DNA from: Bacillota bacterium
Lineage (GTDB): Bacteria; Bacillota; Dethiobacteria; DTU022
DNA length: 7,594 bases
Direction: 5' to 3'
Assembly: GCA_012510305.1 (NCBI GenBank)
Contig: JAAZIE010000130.1
Coordinates: 1-7,594, forward strand
The position numbers and the translations under genes are program-made. Positions 3,918 to 7,594 of this stretch are shown here, piece after piece. The notes beneath the pieces were generated by a model. It was not told the DNA's origin, ran no database searches, and was given only the letters and a program-made list of their open reading frames with translations. Each line of letters opens with the position of its first letter. Within the stretch, counting starts at the first letter, position 1.

Positions 3918-6362
3918 TTGCCTGTCCGCCTTGCCAAACATGCCGGTTTTTGCTCGGGAGTGAAGGAAGCTGTCGAAGCTGCCTTGCGGGAATCATCCCG
4001 GGGCGGCACCGTGTGGACCCTGGGTTCCCTGGTTCATAACGAAGCGGTAACGGCTTACCTGGCCGGGCACAACATCCGCGCTGTCGAAAACGTAGGCGAT
4101 GCCGCGGAAGGCGCTCTGCTCATCCGGACACACGGGGTTACCCCGGCTGTGCTGGAGGAAGCGCACCGCCGGGAGCAGCTCAAGGTGGCGGACTTAACCT
4201 GTCCGAAAGTTCGGCGGGTCCAAAAACTGGCCCAAAAAATAGGAAAAAGCGGAGCACACCTGATCATCTATGGTGATTTTAAACATCCGGAGGTAAAGGG
4301 GGTTATCGGTTGGGCCGGAGGTGATGCCGAAGTTGACGTTGTTGCTTCAGTGGAGGAGTTAAGGCAACTGGCGATCAAGCCTTCGGCTGTTTTGATTGCC
4401 CAGACTACCGGGCAAAGTGCAACCTACGAAGATATTGAAAAGGAGTTTTTGCAACTCTGTCCCGGTGGTAAGGTTTATGATACATTATGCCCGGAAACGG
4501 GTAGAAGGCAGGCCGAGGCCGCCCGGTTGGCCCAAGAAGTAGCGGCCATGGTTGTAATTGGCAGCAGAAGCAGCGCCAATACCGGAGCCCTTGCTGAAGC
4601 CTGCCGGCGCCTGAAACCGACGTTGTGGGTAACGGGCGCGGCGGAGTTGGACCTCGAATTTCTGCGGAGATATCGCCATATCGGTGTTACCGCAGGAGCT
4701 TCAACCCCCCACTGGATGATAAAGGAGGTAGTGGAAAGAATGGAGAATGAGAAGTCGGATATGGACGTCAGTAAAGAGGAAACCGTTCCGGAAGAGGTGT
4801 CGTTGGATGCAGAGGGGGCCGGTTCAGAAGAAACGATGCCGGGCGGGGAGGAGACTTCCGAAGAGAGCACTGAAGAGGAAGCCCTGAAAGAGACCGCCCT
4901 GGAAGAGGCGGTCACGGAGGAACCCGCTTCCGAGCCGGAAGTGACAGCAGAAGCCCCGGTAGAGGAAACAGTGCTGGAAGAGACCGCCCCGGCAGAGGAA
5001 ACCGTTATGGAAGAAACCGCCCCGGCAGAAGAAAAGATCTCTGAAGAAACCACCGCCGAACCGTCAGAAAAGAGCACCTCTGAAAAAGATGAAGATCCCG
5101 CCGGGACTGAAGAAACCGAAGTTGACGGGGAAACCGTGGAAAAGCCCGAGGAGACTTTTGATTTTACCGAGGCGCTTAACCTGGTACAGGTGGGGGAGCA
5201 GATTGTCGGAAAGGTGGTCCGGGCGGCAGAAGATGAAGTCTACCTGGATATAAACTATAAAACAGAAGCCCTTTTACCGGCAAAAGAGGTCCACTTGCAG
5301 GAAGGAGAAACCCTGGCCGACCGGTTTGAACCCGGCGAGGAGATCGAAGTTACCATTATCGATATAGAGGATCGGGACAGCAAGGTGGTTGTCTCCCACA
5401 AGCGTCTTTCGCGCCATGCCCGGTGGCAGGAACTTGCCCGGGCGTTGGAGGAAAAGACTACCGAGGAAGGCAAGGTCAAACAGGTGGTGAACGCAGGGAT
5501 GGTTCTTGACCTGGGCGAAGGGATCGACGGCTTTATGCCCGGCTCTCTCGTAGATCTGCGCTATATTCCAGATTTTAAACCTTTTTTCGGCGAGATCCTG
5601 AAATTCAAGATCATTGAGCTGAACCGGGAAAAAGACAAGGTGATCCTGTCGCGTAAAAAGGTTATTGAAGAGGAAAATCTGCGCAAAAAAGAGGAAACCC
5701 TGCAATCCCTGGAGGCAGGATCCACGATTCCGGGGATCGTCAGGCGGCTGACAGACTTTGGTGCTTTCGTCGATGTGGGCGGGGTTGACGGGCTGGTTCA
5801 TATATCCGAGATTGCCTGGGAGCGGGTGGAACATCCGCGGGAAGCGCTCAAGGTAGGCCAGGAGATCGAGGTCAAGGTGCTCGATGTGATCCCCGAAAGA
5901 GAGCGGATCAGCCTGAGCCTGCGCCGGACCCAGCCCGATCCCTGGACGAAAGCGATGCAGGAGCTGGTCGACGGGGAGATCGTTTCAGGAAAGATTACCC
6001 GCCTGGTCAATTTTGGTGCTTTTGTGGAGCTGCGCCCGGGCGTGGAAGGGCTGGTCCATATATCCCAGATCGCTGATTATCACGTAAAACACCCCTCGGA
6101 AGTGCTGGAAGAAGGAGAAACGGTGGATGTAAAAATCCTTGAGTTAAAGCCGGCCAAAAAACGGATCAGCTTAAGCCTTAAGGAGGCGCGAACCGGAGAC
6201 TATCAAAAGACGGACAGCGGCGAATCGACCGATGACGAGAGCAGCGGCACAGTAACCATCGGCGATGTTTTCGGCGATCTCCTTGGAAACGCAGAAACCA
6301 GGGATGACGACACCGATACCGGGGAAGAAAAAACAGAAAACCAGGAGAACGATGAGGGCTAG
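3918..6362 (+). CDS. ispH: IspH-ribosomal protein S1 fusion: HMBPP reductase with four S1 domains
   Basis: The N-terminal part is 4-hydroxy-3-methylbut-2-enyl diphosphate reductase, the [4Fe-4S] enzyme making IPP and DMAPP at the end of the MEP pathway. Numbered from TTG 3918 (814 residues), cluster ligands are Cys12, Cys95 and Cys191. Substrate-site residues include His40 (HNEAV), His72 (THGV), His123/Glu125 (HPEVKG) and Thr164 (QTT); GASTP is at 260-264. Cys12 matches E. coli Cys12, supporting this start over GTG 3909. A glutamate-rich linker follows (about 276-417), containing 11-residue repeats. Four S1 RNA-binding domains then lie at about 427-497, 515-587, 598-672 and 685-758, in the YpfD/RpsA order; the last two carry the classic FGAFV and GLVHIS motifs. 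The acidic tail (759-814) includes TIGDVFGDLLG. IspH-S1 fusions are known from Clostridia. Whether the S1 part acts on the ribosome, in RNA binding or in regulation is not shown here. Confidence 0.92.
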   Translation: MPVRLAKHAGFCSGVKEAVEAALRESSRGGTVWTLGSLVHNEAVTAYLAGHNIRAVENVGDAAEGALLIRTHGVTPAVLEEAHRREQLKVADLTCPKVRRVQKLAQKIGKSGAHLIIYGDFKHPEVKGVIGWAGGDAEVDVVASVEELRQLAIKPSAVLIAQTTGQSATYEDIEKEFLQLCPGGKVYDTLCPETGRRQAEAARLAQEVAAMVVIGSRSSANTGALAEACRRLKPTLWVTGAAELDLEFLRRYRHIGVTAGASTPHWMIKEVVERMENEKSDMDVSKEETVPEEVSLDAEGAGSEETMPGGEETSEESTEEEALKETALEEAVTEEPASEPEVTAEAPVEETVLEETAPAEETVMEETAPAEEKISEETTAEPSEKSTSEKDEDPAGTEETEVDGETVEKPEETFDFTEALNLVQVGEQIVGKVVRAAEDEVYLDINYKTEALLPAKEVHLQEGETLADRFEPGEEIEVTIIDIEDRDSKVVVSHKRLSRHARWQELARALEEKTTEEGKVKQVVNAGMVLDLGEGIDGFMPGSLVDLRYIPDFKPFFGEILKFKIIELNREKDKVILSRKKVIEEENLRKKEETLQSLEAGSTIPGIVRRLTDFGAFVDVGGVDGLVHISEIAWERVEHPREALKVGQEIEVKVLDVIPERERISLSLRRTQPDPWTKAMQELVDGEIVSGKITRLVNFGAFVELRPGVEGLVHISQIADYHVKHPSEVLEEGETVDVKILELKPAKKRISLSLKEARTGDYQKTDSGESTDDESSGTVTIGDVFGDLLGNAETRDDDTDTGEEKTENQENDEG
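4962..5060 (+). repeat. 33-bp tandem repeats encoding an acidic 11-residue unit
   Basis: Three adjoining 33-bp units lie at 4962-4994, 4995-5027 and 5028-5060. The first two encode EETVLEETAPA and EETVMEETAPA; the third is diverged (EEKISEETTAE). Related ETALEEAVTEEPA-like pieces precede them from about 4890. They are in frame inside the ispH-S1 linker, so copy number can change without breaking the gene. The likely role is a flexible, strongly negative spacer between the enzyme and RNA-binding parts. Confidence 0.8.
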
Positions 6363-7406
6363 ATGCCGAGGTTTAACCGCAAGGACCAACATATTTTAAT
6401 TGGACTTAAACAAAAAAGAGGCCTGGCGGACTTTTCCGATATACACTTTATTCATAACTGTTTGCCGGAACGCGATTTAAACGAGGTGAACCTTAAAACA
6501 CGCTTGCATGGGGTGGATCTGGGTTCACCTTTTTTTATTAATGCGCTTACCGGCGGTACGCCGCTGGCCGGGCGGATTAATGCCGCCCTCGCCCTGGCGG
6601 CAAGGGAATGCAACCTGCCGATGGCTCTGGGATCGCAAGCGATCGCCCTGGAAAACCCCGCGGCAGTGAATAGTTTCAGGATTGTCCGTAAAATCAACCC
6701 CAAAGGGATATTGTGGGCCAATCTGGGCTCCTATGCCACGCTGGAGATGGCCCGCCGCGCCGTGGAGATGATCGATGCGGCGGCGCTGCAAATACACTTG
6801 AATGTGCCCCAGGAACTGGCCATGAAAGAGGGCGACCGCTGTTTTAGGGGTGCTCTGGAGCGCATTGGCCGGATCGCCGGTGCCCTCTCCAAGCCGGTTG
6901 TCGTCAAAGAGGTCGGTTTCGGCATCGCCCGGGAGCAGGCCTTGCTGCTGCTGGAAGCCGGTGTAGCCGCCATCGATGTGGGCGGGCGGGGGGGGACCAA
7001 CTTTTTGGCCCTGGAGAACCGCCGCTCCCGCAGAATATTATCCCGGGAGATTCTTTCCTGGGGTATACCCACGGCGATTAGCTTGATCGAGGTACTCGAT
7101 GCCGTGAAGGGAGAGGCCGGGGTAATCGCCGGGGGAGGGATGTGCTCCAGCTATAACATTGCCCGGGCCCTGGCGCTGGGTGCGGATGCTGTGGGGCTGG
7201 CCGGTTACCCGCTTCAGCTGATTCTGAGAAAAGGCCCCCGGGCTCTGATCAGGGCGATCGGGAAACTGGAGGAAGAGCTGCGCCTGCTCATGCTCATGAC
7301 CGGGTCTTCCTCGCTGCCGGAGCTGCGCCGGGTGCCCCTGGTCATTACCGGCTTTACCCGAGAGTGGATGGAAAGTCGTCAAATCAAGCTGCCCGAATCC
7401 CGCTAG
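6363..7406 (+). CDS. fni: Type 2 isopentenyl diphosphate delta-isomerase (FMN-dependent)
   Basis: This cytoplasmic flavoenzyme interconverts IPP and DMAPP using reduced FMN, NAD(P)H and Mg2+. It has 347 residues, the normal family length. Landmarks: RKDQH (6-10), NALTGG (60-65), GSQ (90-92), NLG (120-122), QIHLNVPQE (143-151), EGDR (156-159, metal site region), PVVVKEVGFG (178-187), DVGGRGGTNF (205-214, FMN phosphate region), AGGG (255-258) and GADAVGLAG (272-280). It is unrelated to the type 1 Nudix isomerase. The ATG directly follows the ispH-S1 stop (TAGATG), with only a weak GAGGG 4 nt upstream, so translation probably depends on coupling to ispH. Together the two genes make and balance the IPP/DMAPP pool. 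The usual MPEGDR reads MKEGDR here, a small departure beside the metal-binding glutamate. Identity is secure. Confidence 0.95.
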   Translation: MPRFNRKDQHILIGLKQKRGLADFSDIHFIHNCLPERDLNEVNLKTRLHGVDLGSPFFINALTGGTPLAGRINAALALAARECNLPMALGSQAIALENPAAVNSFRIVRKINPKGILWANLGSYATLEMARRAVEMIDAAALQIHLNVPQELAMKEGDRCFRGALERIGRIAGALSKPVVVKEVGFGIAREQALLLLEAGVAAIDVGGRGGTNFLALENRRSRRILSREILSWGIPTAISLIEVLDAVKGEAGVIAGGGMCSSYNIARALALGADAVGLAGYPLQLILRKGPRALIRAIGKLEEELRLLMLMTGSSSLPELRRVPLVITGFTREWMESRQIKLPESR

Positions 7407-7594
7407 AGCACAGGGGCGCCTTGCCCGCGGTTGGCCTGCAGGTTTCGTTTGTGCCATGGCGGTACCAGTTTGCATCCGAGGTGCCTGATTCCCCCCCTCG
7501 TTACCGCATAAAATGAGCTGCGGCGGAAAAGATAAGCTGAGAAGCAGGCAAAAAGCTGCATCACTGCGATAATACGGGGGGGTTGCCCGATGCC
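7407..7594. other. 188-bp gap after fni, no supported gene
   Basis: No open frame with coding character or ribosome binding site was found on either strand. Short palindromes occur (GGCGCC, CCTGCAGG, GCCATGGC), as does a weak CGAGG/CCTCG hairpin (7477-7500), none followed by a T-run, so I cannot place a terminator. An extended -10-like TGCGATAAT (7565-7573) with a poor -35 could be a promoter for a gene beyond the window. An ATG at 7590 is too close to the edge to judge. Confidence 0.5.

Noticed and set aside
4475..5077. 200-codon open frame on the - strand, Ser/Val-rich
   Set aside because: It lies opposite the glutamate-rich ispH-S1 linker. The serine-rich repeats are the antisense reading of GAA/GAG-rich codons, and there is no supported start signal.
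5274..5834. 186-codon open frame on the - strand
   Set aside because: It lies entirely opposite the clearly coding S1 domains, with no recognisable motif or ribosome binding site.
5755..6080. Similar DNA segments (around 5760-5815 and 6010-6070) that look like a direct repeat
   Set aside because: They encode the matching FGAFV...GLVHIS cores of the third and fourth S1 domains, so this is ordinary domain homology rather than a mobile or recent DNA repeat.
7571..7590. GGGTTGCCCG near the right edge resembles the 3' end of a c-di-GMP-I riboswitch
   Set aside because: The upstream conserved parts of that riboswitch are absent in the preceding bases, so the match is only a short GC-rich similarity.
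7590..7594. ATG at the right edge as the start of a next gene
   Set aside because: Only five bases remain, and no well-formed Shine-Dalgarno sequence at normal spacing precedes it.
1..7594. Search for mobile elements, CRISPR arrays, tRNAs, toxin-antitoxin or defence genes
   Set aside because: No transposase, integrase, regularly spaced repeats, tRNA-like cloverleaf or defence motifs were seen; the recognisable genes are core metabolism.

Overview
The window is an ordinary, gene-dense stretch of a moderately GC-rich bacterial chromosome. It most likely comes from an anaerobic Firmicute of the Clostridia, broadly the Moorella / Peptococcaceae / Syntrophomonadaceae type. Three things point there: a MetV-MetF methylenetetrahydrofolate reductase pair, an IspH enzyme fused to ribosomal-protein-S1 domains (a clostridial arrangement), and a type 2 isopentenyl diphosphate isomerase. 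Strong AAGGGAGG-type ribosome binding sites and use of GTG and probably TTG starts fit the same group. The lineage is inferred from gene content only. All supported genes are on the + strand.

Region 1 (1-1512) is the end of a C1-metabolism operon. It holds a 5'-truncated metV (cysteine-rich partner subunit) followed 16 nt later by metF. Together they should reduce methylene-THF to methyl-THF. In acetogens and relatives this is the last folate step of the Wood-Ljungdahl methyl branch, and the electron-input subunits are usually encoded just upstream, here outside the window.

Region 2 (1513-1747) is a 235-bp gap. It has two hairpins: an 11-bp GC-rich stem built on a repeated palindrome, and a second stem followed by a pyrimidine/T-rich tail. 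A candidate sigma-A-like promoter precedes the next gene, so this is probably a transcription-unit boundary.

Region 3 (1748-7406) is a tightly spaced set of six genes. In order they are an unrecognised 168-aa soluble protein, a ~64-aa single-pass membrane protein, cmk (CMP kinase), a plsC-like acyltransferase, an ispH-S1 fusion with four S1 domains and a long glutamate-rich repetitive linker, and fni (type 2 IPP isomerase). The last two join directly (stop codon TAG followed immediately by ATG), placing the enzyme that makes IPP and DMAPP beside the enzyme that interconverts them. The cluster thus links nucleotide supply, phospholipid synthesis, isoprenoid synthesis and translation-related S1 function. 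The final 188 bp (7407-7594) contain no gene I can support.

I found no mobile element, CRISPR array, tRNA, rRNA or defence system, and no convincing undescribed multi-gene system. The points most worth a second look are the ispH-S1 fusion with its acidic 11-residue repeats, the two unrecognised small genes ahead of cmk, and several start sites where the longest open frame is probably wrong.
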